From assembly GCF_001636315.1 (NCBI RefSeq), contig NZ_KV440949.1, forward strand, positions 230,703 to 294,702: a stretch of DNA of 64,000 bases, given 5' to 3'. The stretch comes from Neobacillus mesonae. GTDB lineage: Bacteria > Bacillota > Bacilli > Bacillales > Cytobacillaceae. Below the pieces are notes generated by a model. That model was not told the origin of the DNA. It saw only the letters and a list, made by a program, of their open reading frames with translations, and made no database searches. The translations under genes were made by a program, and so were the position numbers. Positions 18,180-26,895 of the stretch are shown piece after piece (positions within the stretch are counted from its first letter, which is position 1; each line of letters starts with the position of its first letter).

Positions 18180-18887
18180 TTAAATTGAAACAATATAAAC
18201 CCGCTCTGGACGACCTACGGTTCCGTATGCTAGGTCAGCTTCTATTTTTTCTTCCGATACAAGATGTTCTAAATAGCGTCTGGCAGTTGTTCGGCTGACA
18301 CCAACTTCTTTCGCAACGATTTCAGCGGTTAGACCGCGAATTTCCCTGCCTAAAACTTCGAGCACCTTTTCTAAGGTAAGCGGGTCAATCCCTTTTGGCA
18401 GATAGGACTTTTCGCTAGTCCCAGCCTCAATTTCTTTTCGGAGCAGCTTGTCAACCTGCTGCTGGGTGACATGAAGACCATCTTCCTCCAATTGCACCAG
18501 CTTTTTATGATAATCCTTATATCTTAGTAACGATTGTTTAAAGCGTTCGAAAACAACGGGTTTTATGATGTAATCAAATACACCGATACTTATGGCTTCT
18601 TGAACTTTATGAATCTCCTTTGCAGCCGTAATCATAATGACGTTCATTTGTTTCGGTTGCTGCTTTATTTCTTTCAAGAAGTCCAGTCCATTCATATCTG
18701 GAAAAAAAATGTCCAACAAGAGCAAGTCGGGCTGTAAAATATCAATTAAGGTTTTTGCCTCCTCATGGCTTGCGGCAATTCCCACTGTTTGAAAACCTTC
18801 AATCTGTTCTAGAAAACGCCTTTGGATTTCTGCAACCCTTAAGTCATCCTCCACAATTAACACTTCGATTTCCCGATTCCCCTTCAT
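18180..18887 (-). CDS. response regulator, CitT/DctR (DcuR) type
   Basis: A 235-aa cytoplasmic regulator. The N-terminal receiver domain (about 5-125) has the phospho-acceptor Asp59 in LLLLDIFFPDMNG, the acidic pair near 14-15 (EDD) and Lys in IIKPVVF. The C-terminal part holds a winged helix-turn-helix (EIVAKEVGVSRTTARRYLEHLVSE). Family members respond to di- or tricarboxylates. The gene overlaps the kinase gene by 44 bp, so the two are translationally coupled. Adjacent tctCBA is the probable target. Confidence 0.88.
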   Translation of the reverse strand: MKGNREIEVLIVEDDLRVAEIQRRFLEQIEGFQTVGIAASHEEAKTLIDILQPDLLLLDIFFPDMNGLDFLKEIKQQPKQMNVIMITAAKEIHKVQEAISIGVFDYIIKPVVFERFKQSLLRYKDYHKKLVQLEEDGLHVTQQQVDKLLRKEIEAGTSEKSYLPKGIDPLTLEKVLEVLGREIRGLTAEIVAKEVGVSRTTARRYLEHLVSEEKIEADLAYGTVGRPERVYIVSI

Positions 18888-20475
18888 TCAAATTCCCCCT
18901 GCTTTTCGGAATTGCTATTGTAAAAATTGTTCCTTCTCCCCTTATAGAAGAAAACGTAATATTTCCACCTAAGTCCTTAATCGCATTTTGTACTAAACTT
19001 AAGCCAATGCCAGCATTACTGCTTGTGTTCTTTGTGGTAAAACCATTTTGAAAAATCATTCCGCTTGTATTTTCGTCAATCCCCATGCCGTTATCTTCCA
19101 CTTCAATAATTAATTCCTTACCAAGATCAGTTAAAAACAAGGAAACCCGCTTTTCTTCTTTTTCACTCTCCCTGACGGCCTCAAATGCATTATTCACAAG
19201 GTTTCCTATAATGGTGACCAACGAGTCCCTGCTAATGTCTTCAGGTAAATCTTTAAAACTGCTTTCACGATCGATTGAAAAATTAATTTTTAACTCGCTT
19301 GCTAAACTGGACTTTCCTAAAATAAATGCTGCCAGCACCGGATCAGGTACTTCCTTCATTAAGAATTGGATAAGTCCTTGTGCAACATCCACTTCCTTTG
19401 AGATAAAATCAATCGCTTCCTTATATGATCCAAGCTGAATTAAGCCCAGCAAGGTATACATCCGATTAGAATATTCGTGGGTTTGCGCCCGCAATCCCTC
19501 TGCATATGTTTTAATATGAGATAATTCCTTCAGAAGATTGGCCAGCTCCGACTTATTGCGAAAGCTCGCCACCGCTCCTATGACTTCATTTTTATTATTA
19601 AAAATAGGGATTCGATTAGCTAAATACACTTCCCCAGCTATCAAGAACTCTTGATCATATTCGGCTTGTCCCGTCTGAACGACATCGAGCAAATGTGTAT
19701 TCTCTAGCACTTGTTCAATCCTTTTTCCTCGCAGCAAGGTAGAAATAGGTACCTTCAAAATGCTGTGAGCGGTTTCATTTACTACTGTAATCCGCCCTTC
19801 GGTATCGATTGCAATGATTCCTTCATGAATCGACTCCAGAATCGCATGCTTTTCCTGGTACATCCAAGCAATTTCCTTTGGTTCCAAGCCAAAAATAGCC
19901 CTTTTGATATTTAGAGAGATTAGAAATGCTACCAGAATCCCACCAATTAAAATGATAACAGTAGCAACAAAAATTTTTTTCTGAACTTTTTCTACTTCTG
20001 TTGCGATATCCGTTTGAAGATATCCGACAGAAACAACACCTATTACCTTGTTTCCGCTGAAAATCGGTGCCTTTCCACGAAGTGAAGGTCCTAGGGTTCC
20101 AACTGACTCTGAGATGACAGATTCCCCTTTAAATACTTGGTCATTATCGCCGCCGACCATTTTCTTTCCTAGACGCTTGGGATTAGGGTGAGAGTAACGG
20201 ATTTCGTTTCTGTTTCCAATGACGATAAACTCGGCCCCGACGTCCTTACGAATTTCTTCAGCAATCGGCTGGATAATGGACGACGGATTTTCTGTATGAA
20301 AAGCAGATTCGATCTCTGGCATATTAGAAATTGATTCTGCAACGGATAATGCTTTTAAACCAATTTCATGTTTCAATTTGGTTTCCATGATATTTTTAAA
20401 AGTAAATTCAATAATGACTCCGAGCACAATAATAAGCACCGAGATTCCGAGCATTAATTTCGTGTGTAAACGCAT
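18844..20475 (-). CDS. sensor histidine kinase, CitS/DctS (DcuS) type
   Basis: A 543-aa membrane kinase: transmembrane helix at about 7-28, extracytoplasmic sensory domain (about 30-170), second helix (about 173-195), a PAS domain (about 205-310), a dimerisation segment with the phospho-acceptor His333 in RAQTHEYSNRMY, and a C-terminal ATPase domain (N-box NLVNNAFEAV, G-boxes DNGMGID and NAGIGLSLV). This order is that of citrate/C4-dicarboxylate sensors. Its extracytoplasmic domain should bind the ligand carried by TctCBA (inference). Confidence 0.9.
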   Translation of the reverse strand: MRLHTKLMLGISVLIIVLGVIIEFTFKNIMETKLKHEIGLKALSVAESISNMPEIESAFHTENPSSIIQPIAEEIRKDVGAEFIVIGNRNEIRYSHPNPKRLGKKMVGGDNDQVFKGESVISESVGTLGPSLRGKAPIFSGNKVIGVVSVGYLQTDIATEVEKVQKKIFVATVIILIGGILVAFLISLNIKRAIFGLEPKEIAWMYQEKHAILESIHEGIIAIDTEGRITVVNETAHSILKVPISTLLRGKRIEQVLENTHLLDVVQTGQAEYDQEFLIAGEVYLANRIPIFNNKNEVIGAVASFRNKSELANLLKELSHIKTYAEGLRAQTHEYSNRMYTLLGLIQLGSYKEAIDFISKEVDVAQGLIQFLMKEVPDPVLAAFILGKSSLASELKINFSIDRESSFKDLPEDISRDSLVTIIGNLVNNAFEAVRESEKEEKRVSLFLTDLGKELIIEVEDNGMGIDENTSGMIFQNGFTTKNTSSNAGIGLSLVQNAIKDLGGNITFSSIRGEGTIFTIAIPKSRGNLNEGESGNRSVNCGG

Positions 20476-20502
20476 GAAAACACCTCTATCTCTATGATAT
20501 TA

Positions 20503-20533
20503 AAAAAAACTCCTTTTAAAAAGGAGTTTTTCA
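20503..20533 (-). terminator. terminator between tctA and the sensor kinase
   Basis: AAAACTCCTTTT and AAAAGGAGTTTTT form a hairpin flanked by A- and T-runs in the space between tctA and the kinase gene. It would end tctCBA transcription leftward. Confidence 0.7.
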
Positions 20534-20547
20534 TAATCTTCAGAATC

Positions 20548-22074
20548 CTAACCTTCTACATTAATGATGACTTCTTTCCCTCTTCGTTTCAAAATCAAGG
20601 GAACAACAAGCCAAAGTACCGTAATCAGTAGAAATACCAATGAAAGCGGCCGGTTAAAAAATACACCGTAATCTCCATTTGATATGGTTAATGCCCTTCT
20701 AAGATTATTCTCAATCATCGGTCCTAATACAAGACCGAGAACAAGCGGAGCGATTGGATAGTCATGTTTACTAAAGAAATAACCAAGCACACCGCATGCT
20801 AATAAAAGCAAGAGATCATATGTTGACACTTGTACTGCATAGACACCGAATATGGAAATCGCAATAATCATCGGAATCAAATATTTCTTCGGCGTCTCAA
20901 TGATTTTGGCAAATACCCTGACAAGCGGCAAATTTAAGATTAATAGCATGAGGTTTCCGATAAACATACTAGCAATCAGACCCCAGGCCACCTGCGGATG
21001 ATCCTCAAATAATAACGGGCCAGGCTGGACATTGTACATCATTAACGCTCCCATTAAGATTGCAGTGGTTCCCGAACCCGGTATACCTAATGTCAGTAAA
21101 GGGATCATCGCGCCGCCGGATGCGGCATTATTCGCTGTTTCCGGTGCCGCTACCCCAGCAATTGCTCCTGTTCCAAATTTCGAAGGATTTTTGGAAATCT
21201 TTTTTTCGAGAATATAAGAAAAGAAGGATGCCAGCGTTGCTCCGGCTCCCGGTAAAATGCCGACAAAGAAGCCTAAAAGGGAACCACGGGCAATCGGTCC
21301 TGCCGATTCCTTAAACTCTTCTTTAGATGGAAGCATATTGTTGATTCTAGCAATTTCCCCGTCTTCCTCATCTTTTTCTAAAATCGTTTTAAAAACCTCA
21401 CCGAGCGCAAACAGCCCAACTGCGATGGTTAAGAATTCGATTCCTTGGTAAAGCCATGGAACATCGAAAGTGAACCTGGCAATTCCCGAAACGTTGTCAA
21501 TTCCAATCGTTCCAAGTAATAACCCACAAATAGTCATAATTAATGCTTTTGTGACCGATTTTCCCGCTAACCCGCTAACTGCAGCAAGCCCTAGAAGCAT
21601 TAACGAAAAATATTCAGCCGGACCAAATTTTAGCGCTATATTGGATAAAGGTTTTGCTAAGGCAATTAATGCAATGATTGTCACAAATCCACCAACAAAG
21701 GAACCAATTGCTGCTATCGATAGGGCGCTGCCCGCTCTTCCTTTCTTCGCCATCTGGTATCCGTCTAATGTCGTTACAACAGAAGAGGACTCCCCAGGTG
21801 TATTTAATAGAATAGAAGTAGTCGAACCCCCATACATCGCCCCATAATATACGCCAGCCAGAAGGATAATTGCGCTTGTTGCCGCTTGTTCCGGCGGCAG
21901 TCCTCCGGTGATAGATGCTGTTACCGGGATCAGGAGCGCAACCCCGCTCATAGGACCAATCCCTGGTAAAACACCAACTGCGGTACCAATTAACACGCCA
22001 ACAAAAGCAAAAATAAGATTATACCAAATAAGTGCGGTACCAAAACCGTTAATTAAATATTCAAGTGTACTCAA
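20548..22074 (-). CDS. tctA: tripartite tricarboxylate transporter, large permease TctA
   Basis: A 508-aa membrane protein with about 11-12 helices. The segments GVLPGIGPMSGVALLIP (about 34-50) and GGSTTSILLNTPGESSSVV (about 82-100) are conserved TctA signatures; the TctA half-repeat recurs near 260-345 (GILPGAGATLASF, GIPGSGTTAILMGAL). It catalyses ion-coupled uptake of a tricarboxylate or similar acid delivered by TctC. Starts with TTG at 22074, GGAGG 8 bp upstream. Last gene of tctCBA. Confidence 0.93.
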   Translation of the reverse strand: MSTLEYLINGFGTALIWYNLIFAFVGVLIGTAVGVLPGIGPMSGVALLIPVTASITGGLPPEQAATSAIILLAGVYYGAMYGGSTTSILLNTPGESSSVVTTLDGYQMAKKGRAGSALSIAAIGSFVGGFVTIIALIALAKPLSNIALKFGPAEYFSLMLLGLAAVSGLAGKSVTKALIMTICGLLLGTIGIDNVSGIARFTFDVPWLYQGIEFLTIAVGLFALGEVFKTILEKDEEDGEIARINNMLPSKEEFKESAGPIARGSLLGFFVGILPGAGATLASFFSYILEKKISKNPSKFGTGAIAGVAAPETANNAASGGAMIPLLTLGIPGSGTTAILMGALMMYNVQPGPLLFEDHPQVAWGLIASMFIGNLMLLILNLPLVRVFAKIIETPKKYLIPMIIAISIFGVYAVQVSTYDLLLLLACGVLGYFFSKHDYPIAPLVLGLVLGPMIENNLRRALTISNGDYGVFFNRPLSLVFLLITVLWLVVPLILKRRGKEVIINVEG

Positions 22075-22101
22075 ATGATGTTCCTCCTTTCTACATTTGT
22101 G

Positions 22102-22554
22102 TTAAAACCAAATCGGCCAGCCTGGCAATGTACCCTTTAATACTTCTACGAATATGAAATAAACAACTCCTGAAAATGCTGCAGAGATTATTAGTGATGT
22201 AATCCACTTAGACCGTTCCATTGTTTGAAAGCAAATAAACAAAAAGAGAAAGGTTGTAATCACATACCCGACAATTTCCAAGGTTAAAATGTAGACCAAT
22301 GTGGCTGCTGCTATTATTAAGAATGGCTTGTATTGTAAAGGTTCCTTCTTTTCCCCTTCCCCGAGACTTGCGGCGGACTCGAAAAATAAACGGATACTTA
22401 ATAAAACCAGTATGATTCCAAGAATGAACGGAAAGATATCCGGTCCAACCACACTTCCATATGATGTGCTCGATAAATGCCGGCTCCCGACAATAAACAG
22501 GATACCAACAACAAGAAAGGCCACAGATGCAATTCTGTCAAATTTTATCGTCAT
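22102..22554 (-). CDS. tctB: tripartite tricarboxylate transporter, small subunit TctB
   Basis: A 150-aa membrane protein with four predicted helices, matching the TctB small permease subunit, which works in complex with TctA. The PDIFPFILGIILVLLSI segment near 39-55 is typical. It lies between tctC and tctA; a terminator-like hairpin sits in the gap after tctC. Start ATG follows AAGGGGGAG. Confidence 0.85.
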   Translation of the reverse strand: MTIKFDRIASVAFLVVGILFIVGSRHLSSTSYGSVVGPDIFPFILGIILVLLSIRLFFESAASLGEGEKKEPLQYKPFLIIAAATLVYILTLEIVGYVITTFLFLFICFQTMERSKWITSLIISAAFSGVVYFIFVEVLKGTLPGWPIWF

Positions 22555-22579
22555 TTGTACTCCCCCTTTTGAAAAAATA

Positions 22580-22612
22580 AGGAAGGAGAAAGTTTACTCC
22601 TTCCCTTTTTTT
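22580..22612 (-). terminator. intercistronic attenuator between tctC and tctB
   Basis: Minus-strand GGAAGGAGTAAA and TTTCTCCTTCC arms form a stable hairpin followed by TTATTTTTTC, just before the tctB ribosome site. It likely passes only part of the transcripts, giving more binding protein than permease. Confidence 0.65.
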
Positions 22613-23641
22613 TTATTTTTGCATACCTAGTGCTTCTAACAATTGCTGAACTTGTTGATTTTGCTCTTCTAAAAACGTTTTGAAATCGGCACTGTTTTTA
22701 TATTCCAATTCCCAGCCTTGTGTTTCAACTTCTTTCTTCCATTCATCCGTTTTTACAAGCTTATCGATTGTCTTTTCCCAATAGACTCTTGCTTCTTCAG
22801 ACATTTTTTCAGGACCAAACACTCCGCGCCAAATGGTGAATTCGGCATCAATCCCTTGTTCTTTGGCTGTTGGCACATCCTTAAACTCACCTGCCAACCG
22901 CTCAGGTGATGTCACTGCTAAAACCCGAATTTTCCCTGCCTTTAAAAACTCTTTCACACTGGAGGCATCTGTACCGATAACATCTGCATTACCTCCAAGC
23001 AGTGCTGTAATGGCTTCCCCGCCGCCATCATAGGAAACATATTTAATTTTTGTAGGATCGACGCCATATTTATAAGCTGGTAGAATAGATATTAAATGGT
23101 CCATGGAGCCTGGGGCTGAACCACCAGCAAATGTCAATTTACTTGGATCCTTCTTTACATCCTCTAATACTGATTTAAGATCTTTGTACTTAGAATCCGC
23201 TTTGACAACAATCGCTCCAAAATCTTTTGTTAACTGAGCGAGCGGTGTTGTATTTTTATAACCGTAAGGACTGTTTCCTTCCTTTTTTAAGTTGTTAATA
23301 ATAATAGGCGGTGAATTAACAAAAAGCATTTCGTTATTCGCTGCTTGCTGGGTGGCGTATTCTGCCATAAATACGGCACCGCCTCCGCCTGGCTTATTCT
23401 CAACTGTCAATGGCTGTGATACAAGCTTTGTTTCACCCAAAACTTTTGTAAAGGAACGTGCCGTTAAATCCCAACCCCCGCCAGCACCAGATGGAGCAAC
23501 TACTGTAATCGCTTTCTTTGGATAGCCGGTATTTTCCTCTTTTTTAGCTTGTCCACCTGTTTCTTTGCTGCTGCATGCTCCTAAGCCAATCGCCAATGCT
23601 CCTGCACACATCACTGCTGAAAATTTTTTAAGTGAAAACAT
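22613..23641 (-). CDS. tctC: tripartite tricarboxylate transporter substrate-binding lipoprotein TctC
   Basis: A 342-aa Bug/TctC-family extracytoplasmic solute receptor with signal peptide and lipobox ending at Cys23 (GLGACSS). Conserved stretches include YPKKAITVVAPSGAGGGWDLTAR (about 41-63) and GGSAPGSMDHLISI. It delivers a carboxylate ligand to TctAB. Ligand identity is not readable from sequence. First gene of the operon; ATG follows AAGGGGG. Its upstream region borders the IS element. Confidence 0.92.
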   Translation of the reverse strand: MFSLKKFSAVMCAGALAIGLGACSSKETGGQAKKEENTGYPKKAITVVAPSGAGGGWDLTARSFTKVLGETKLVSQPLTVENKPGGGGAVFMAEYATQQAANNEMLFVNSPPIIINNLKKEGNSPYGYKNTTPLAQLTKDFGAIVVKADSKYKDLKSVLEDVKKDPSKLTFAGGSAPGSMDHLISILPAYKYGVDPTKIKYVSYDGGGEAITALLGGNADVIGTDASSVKEFLKAGKIRVLAVTSPERLAGEFKDVPTAKEQGIDAEFTIWRGVFGPEKMSEEARVYWEKTIDKLVKTDEWKKEVETQGWELEYKNSADFKTFLEEQNQQVQQLLEALGMQK

Positions 23642-23832
23642 TTTATTTCCCCCTTTTTCTTTTTCTTAATATTACAAAAAAATTTGATAAATAAAATATT
23701 ATAGCTATAAGTAGCATTAAAAACTTAACAACCATTTTGTTCATAATGTTCACAAAGGGTAAAACATTTTCAAATCTCCCCTTTTATTGAACTATCTAGC
23801 TTAAGGAAGAATGCAAAAAAGCCTAAGCAATG
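23642..23832. other. tctC upstream region up to the IS element
   Basis: Contains a minus-strand TATAATATT box near 23695-23703 and, farther upstream, two TGAACA elements 9 bp apart (region about 23735-23755) that could be response-regulator sites. The right part (about 23815-23829) is one arm of a terminator hairpin whose other arm lies beyond the IS. Assignments of promoter and activator site are tentative. Confidence 0.35.
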
Positions 23833-23840
23833 TGAAATGC

Positions 23841-23885
23841 CCCCTAAATGTTAGACACCATTCTAACGTTTAAGGGGTTTTTTTT
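23841..23885 (+). terminator. hairpin plus T-run at the left end of the IS
   Basis: CCCCTAAATGTTAG and CTAACGTTTAAGGGG form a hairpin followed by eight T residues, ending at the orfA start. It overlaps the left inverted repeat and would stop transcription entering from outside, a known way ISs limit transposase production. Confidence 0.65.
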
Positions 23886-24410
23886 ATGGCCAAATTTACA
23901 GCTGAAGAAAGAATACATATTGTTTTACGGTATGTATATGGGAGTGAATCTATCAAGGCGATTGCGCAGGAGGCAAAGGTATCCCTTAATATTGTGAGTG
24001 GATGGATACGACTTTACGAACAACAAGGTATAAAAGCTTTTCAAAAAAAATATACAAGCTACTCCCTACAGTTTAAAATGGATGTACTGAATTATATGAA
24101 CGAAACGGGTACATCATCTTACGATGCAGCGGCCATATTCAATATTTCATCTCCTAGACTGATTCGAAATTGGAGAAGTAAATTTGAACAAGGTGGAATT
24201 GGTGCCCTAGAAAAGAAGAAAAAGGGGCGTCCACCAATGAAAAAGAAAGCAAAGAAAATCGATTCAAAAAAATCAATACCTGCAGAAGGGTCAGTCGAAG
24301 CACTGCAAGAAAAAATCGCTCGATTAGAAATGGAAAATGCTTACCTAAAAAAGTTGAATGCTTTAGTTCAAATGCAGGAAAAATTACAAACAAAATCAAA
24401 GCGCAAGTAA
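23886..24410 (+). CDS. IS3 family transposase OrfA
   Basis: A 174-aa DNA-binding subunit with two helix-turn-helix regions (about 20-45, [20 protein letters not shown]; about 75-100, [20 protein letters not shown]), a basic [15 protein letters not shown] linker and a C-terminal coiled coil (about 140-165, [20 protein letters not shown]). The heptamer AAAAAAG at 24347-24353 is in the A-AAA-AAG phase, the standard IS3 slippery site for a -1 frameshift giving the OrfAB transposase. No obvious ribosome site precedes its ATG, as it lies directly after the hairpin T-run. Confidence 0.93.
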   Translation: MAKFTAEERIHIVLRYVYGSESIKAIAQEAKVSLNIVSGWIRLYEQQGIKAFQKKYTSYSLQFKMDVLNYMNETGTSSYDAAAIFNISSPRLIRNWRSKFEQGGIGALEKKKKGRPPMKKKAKKIDSKKSIPAEGSVEALQEKIARLEMENAYLKKLNALVQMQEKLQTKSKRK

Positions 24411-24439
24411 TTTTTGAACTAAAGGATCATTATGAAGTC

Positions 24440-25249
24440 GTGGATTTAGTTGAAGTCGCTGACATTCCACGTAGTACGTATTATTATTGGGAAAAACGAT
24501 TAAATCAAGCTGATAAATATGCCGAAGTAAAAGAAGCTATCAAAGAGATTTTTCATGAACATAAAGGTCGTTATGGGTACCGTCGTATAGCGAAAGAACT
24601 AGAGAAAAAAGGATTTCATCACGATCCGAAAACTATCAATCGTTTAATGAATGAAATCGGCCTAAAATGCCTAGTTCGAATGAAAAAGTATCGTTCTTAT
24701 AAAGGAAATGTAGGAAAAACCGCTCCAAACCTACTAAACCGCGACTTTTCTGCCGAGAAGCTGAATGAAAAATGGGTAACTGATGTTACAGAATTCCACC
24801 TATTCGGTGAGAAACGTTACCTCTCACCAGTACTTGATTTATGTAACGGAGAAATAATCGCTTATACTTTGATGAAACGTCCAGTTTATAAATTAGTCGG
24901 CGATATGTTAAATCAAGCGATTGAGCGTCTTCAACCTGGGGACCAAGTAATCCTCCATTCAGATCAAGGATGGCATTATCAAATGAAGCAGTATCAAAAA
25001 ACATTAGAACAGCACCAGATTACACAAAGTATGTCTCGTAAGGGTAATTGTTTGGACAATGCAGTTATTGAAAATTTCTTTGGCTTATTAAAGTCTGAAC
25101 TTCTTTATCTACAGGAGTTTGATAGTATTGAACATTTTGAAAAAGAATTAGAAGACTATATTCACTATTACAATCACAAACGAATAAAGGCAAAATTAAA
25201 AGACCTAAGTCCGGTAGAATACCGAGCTCAGGTCCTCAAAGTAGCCTAA
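24440..25249 (+). CDS. IS3 family transposase OrfB (DDE domain)
   Basis: Catalytic part of the transposase: an HTH_21 region (about 20-80, [20 protein letters not shown]) and an rve integrase core with the DDE residues in [18 protein letters not shown] and [15 protein letters not shown]. The frame is -1 relative to orfA and stays open back to the slippery site at 24347-24353, so the functional protein is probably the OrfAB fusion (spanning 23886-25249). The GTG at 24440 is only the first in-frame start codon in the separate reading. Intact, so the element may be active. Confidence 0.93.
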   Translation: MDLVEVADIPRSTYYYWEKRLNQADKYAEVKEAIKEIFHEHKGRYGYRRIAKELEKKGFHHDPKTINRLMNEIGLKCLVRMKKYRSYKGNVGKTAPNLLNRDFSAEKLNEKWVTDVTEFHLFGEKRYLSPVLDLCNGEIIAYTLMKRPVYKLVGDMLNQAIERLQPGDQVILHSDQGWHYQMKQYQKTLEQHQITQSMSRKGNCLDNAVIENFFGLLKSELLYLQEFDSIEHFEKELEDYIHYYNHKRIKAKLKDLSPVEYRAQVLKVA

Positions 25250-25283
25250 AATATTTGTCTAACTTTATTGGGTCAGATCAATG

Positions 25284-25330
25284 TCGCATACTTAGGCTTT
25301 CAATATCTTTACATTTTTCTCTAGTGCATT
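25284..25330 (-). terminator. half of a terminator split by the IS
   Basis: CTTAGGCTTT at 25291-25300 is the arm that pairs with AAAGCCTAAG left of the IS (about 23818-23827). Before insertion, the minus strand read a perfect stem followed by TTTTTT, a standard terminator for the grpB-like gene at 25331. It is now disrupted by 1448 bp. Confidence 0.75.
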
Positions 25331-25870
25331 CTATTTCTTTTGGCCTGTCCTTTTCTTAAATATACTTTTCACAAACTTTTCCTTGTGGTCTGTATATGCA
25401 TTCACCCCAGTAGAATGCTTCTTAATGTAGTCCAATTTTAGGTTGAGATATTCTTCTCGTGATTTTTCATTTGCATTTAAATAGTCTCTGAAAAAAATTA
25501 AGTCTTTCCACAGTTCTTTCTCAAATTCTACGAGATGAATATAATGTGTTTTTACTTGATAAGTTTGGTCAGCAAACTTGGCAAACACAATTTCATTTGG
25601 CCGTTGCACACGTAAGCGTAGGAACCCTATACTTTTAAGCCCATTAATAATAGAAATATCTACTGTGGTTAAGTCATCTACTGCCACCAGTATGTCCAGG
25701 ATTGGTTTGGCCATCATACCTTTAATTGCCGTACTTCCAATATGTACAATGCGATCTTCACTAATATTTGTTGATTGGTGTATTTCTTTTCTTACTCTTG
25801 AAAATTCTTTTATCCACTCTTCAGAAAAAGGGACTATGTTTACTTCATCATTTTTCAATCCTAGGTTCAT
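25331..25870 (-). CDS. GrpB family (UPF0157) protein
   Basis: A 179-aa protein of the GrpB/UPF0157 family, a nucleotidyltransferase-like fold. Seen motifs: VNIVPFSEEWIKEFSRVRKEI near the start, HIGSTAIKGMMAKPILDILV (about 42-60, carrying the GS and DxD-like residues) and the C-terminal YLNLKLDYIKKHS segment. Biochemical role is not established. I place the start at ATG 25870, which has GGAGAG at good spacing; an in-frame ATG at 25903 has none. Confidence 0.78.
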   Translation of the reverse strand: MNLGLKNDEVNIVPFSEEWIKEFSRVRKEIHQSTNISEDRIVHIGSTAIKGMMAKPILDILVAVDDLTTVDISIINGLKSIGFLRLRVQRPNEIVFAKFADQTYQVKTHYIHLVEFEKELWKDLIFFRDYLNANEKSREEYLNLKLDYIKKHSTGVNAYTDHKEKFVKSIFKKRTGQKK

Positions 25871-25978
25871 TTCTTCTCTCCATATAATTATTTGTTTTTC
25901 CATTCATAAATAACTCTATGGCACGTTCATCTACGGTTTGTAAAAATTAGGTCGAATCTAATCAGAATGTATTTCTAC

Positions 25979-26848
25979 TTACCCAAAAATTTGAGCTGCA
26001 ATGGCGAATAAAGTCTTGTTTCTAGCAGGCATTTTTACAGAATTAGTTACCATTATCGGCGGTTGATTAACCTTCACAAATCCACATTGCTCCAAGAACA
26101 ACTGGAACTTTTCATTACCTGATGGTACATCAATCCGTAATTTTCCTCGATGTCTAGAAGCTAACCTATCAAGTATTAATGCCGCTGTAAGGGAATCTGG
26201 TGCTACAATTGGTCCTAATATTAAATTAATTGGTCCTAAAATCGATAATCCATAGCCAACAATGTTTGATTTATGATCTTTAACGACTAAACATTGTTCT
26301 GATTGAATGATTCTATTATGAAGAAATTTACTTCTTTTATCACCAAAGGCCGCCCTATCTATATTTACAATTTGCGGAAGATCATTTTCAGTAAAATCTA
26401 CTATGCATAAAGTCCAGTTATTTAATATATTTTTAACATTATAGTGATCACAAATATATTTATGTACGCTATCAACAGTTATAAAACCCATCTTTTCATA
26501 TAATGGTTTTCCCTCTTCTGTTGCAATTAACATAATGGAAATGTCGTTTGATTCGGAATCAATACATTTTTGAGTGATTTCCTTCCCTAATCCTAATCCC
26601 CTATATTCTTTATTAACTATTACCATTCCTATTGAAGCTAAATTGGTATCATAAGGAATTATTGCAGCACTAGAAACGATTTTCCCCTCACTGTTTTTAT
26701 GTCCGTATATTTTTCCTGTTGATAATACGGTGCTAATTTCATATTTGTCATAATCCCAGCCAACTGATGCGGACAATTCAATTAACCCTTTAATATCATT
26801 AATATCAAATTGAACTAATTTTAAATTTGTTCTGTTATATTTACCCAT
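25979..26848 (-). CDS. GNAT family N-acetyltransferase with C-terminal extension
   Basis: A 289-aa protein. The N-terminal GNAT domain (about 10-135) carries the acetyl-CoA signature in IGMVIVNKEYRGLGLGKEIT and the KPLYEKMGFITV strand. The C-terminal 150 residues look like a second, acetyl-CoA-independent GNAT-like or substrate domain (DUF-type, LRIDVPSGNEKFQLFLEQCGF). Substrate unknown. One of several GNATs in this stretch, all on the minus strand. Confidence 0.75.
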   Translation of the reverse strand: MGKYNRTNLKLVQFDINDIKGLIELSASVGWDYDKYEISTVLSTGKIYGHKNSEGKIVSSAAIIPYDTNLASIGMVIVNKEYRGLGLGKEITQKCIDSESNDISIMLIATEEGKPLYEKMGFITVDSVHKYICDHYNVKNILNNWTLCIVDFTENDLPQIVNIDRAAFGDKRSKFLHNRIIQSEQCLVVKDHKSNIVGYGLSILGPINLILGPIVAPDSLTAALILDRLASRHRGKLRIDVPSGNEKFQLFLEQCGFVKVNQPPIMVTNSVKMPARNKTLFAIAAQIFG

Positions 26849-26895
26849 AAAGGTTTCTCCTAATATTTCTATAAGTGTCCAATTAATGCGAACGC

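Larger units (their letters stand above)
23833..25280 (+). mobile_element. complete IS150-group IS3 family insertion sequence
   Basis: A 1448-bp element. Imperfect terminal inverted repeats of about 25 bp begin TGAAATGCCCCC (left) and TGATCTGACCCA (right end, complement), both reaching GTTAGACA; 18 of 25 positions agree. It is flanked by a 3-bp target duplication ATG (23830-23832 and 25281-25283). It carries orfA and orfB. Joining the flanks restores a perfect 10-bp-arm hairpin, AAAGCCTAAG...CTTAGGCTTT, showing the exact insertion point. Confidence 0.92.
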
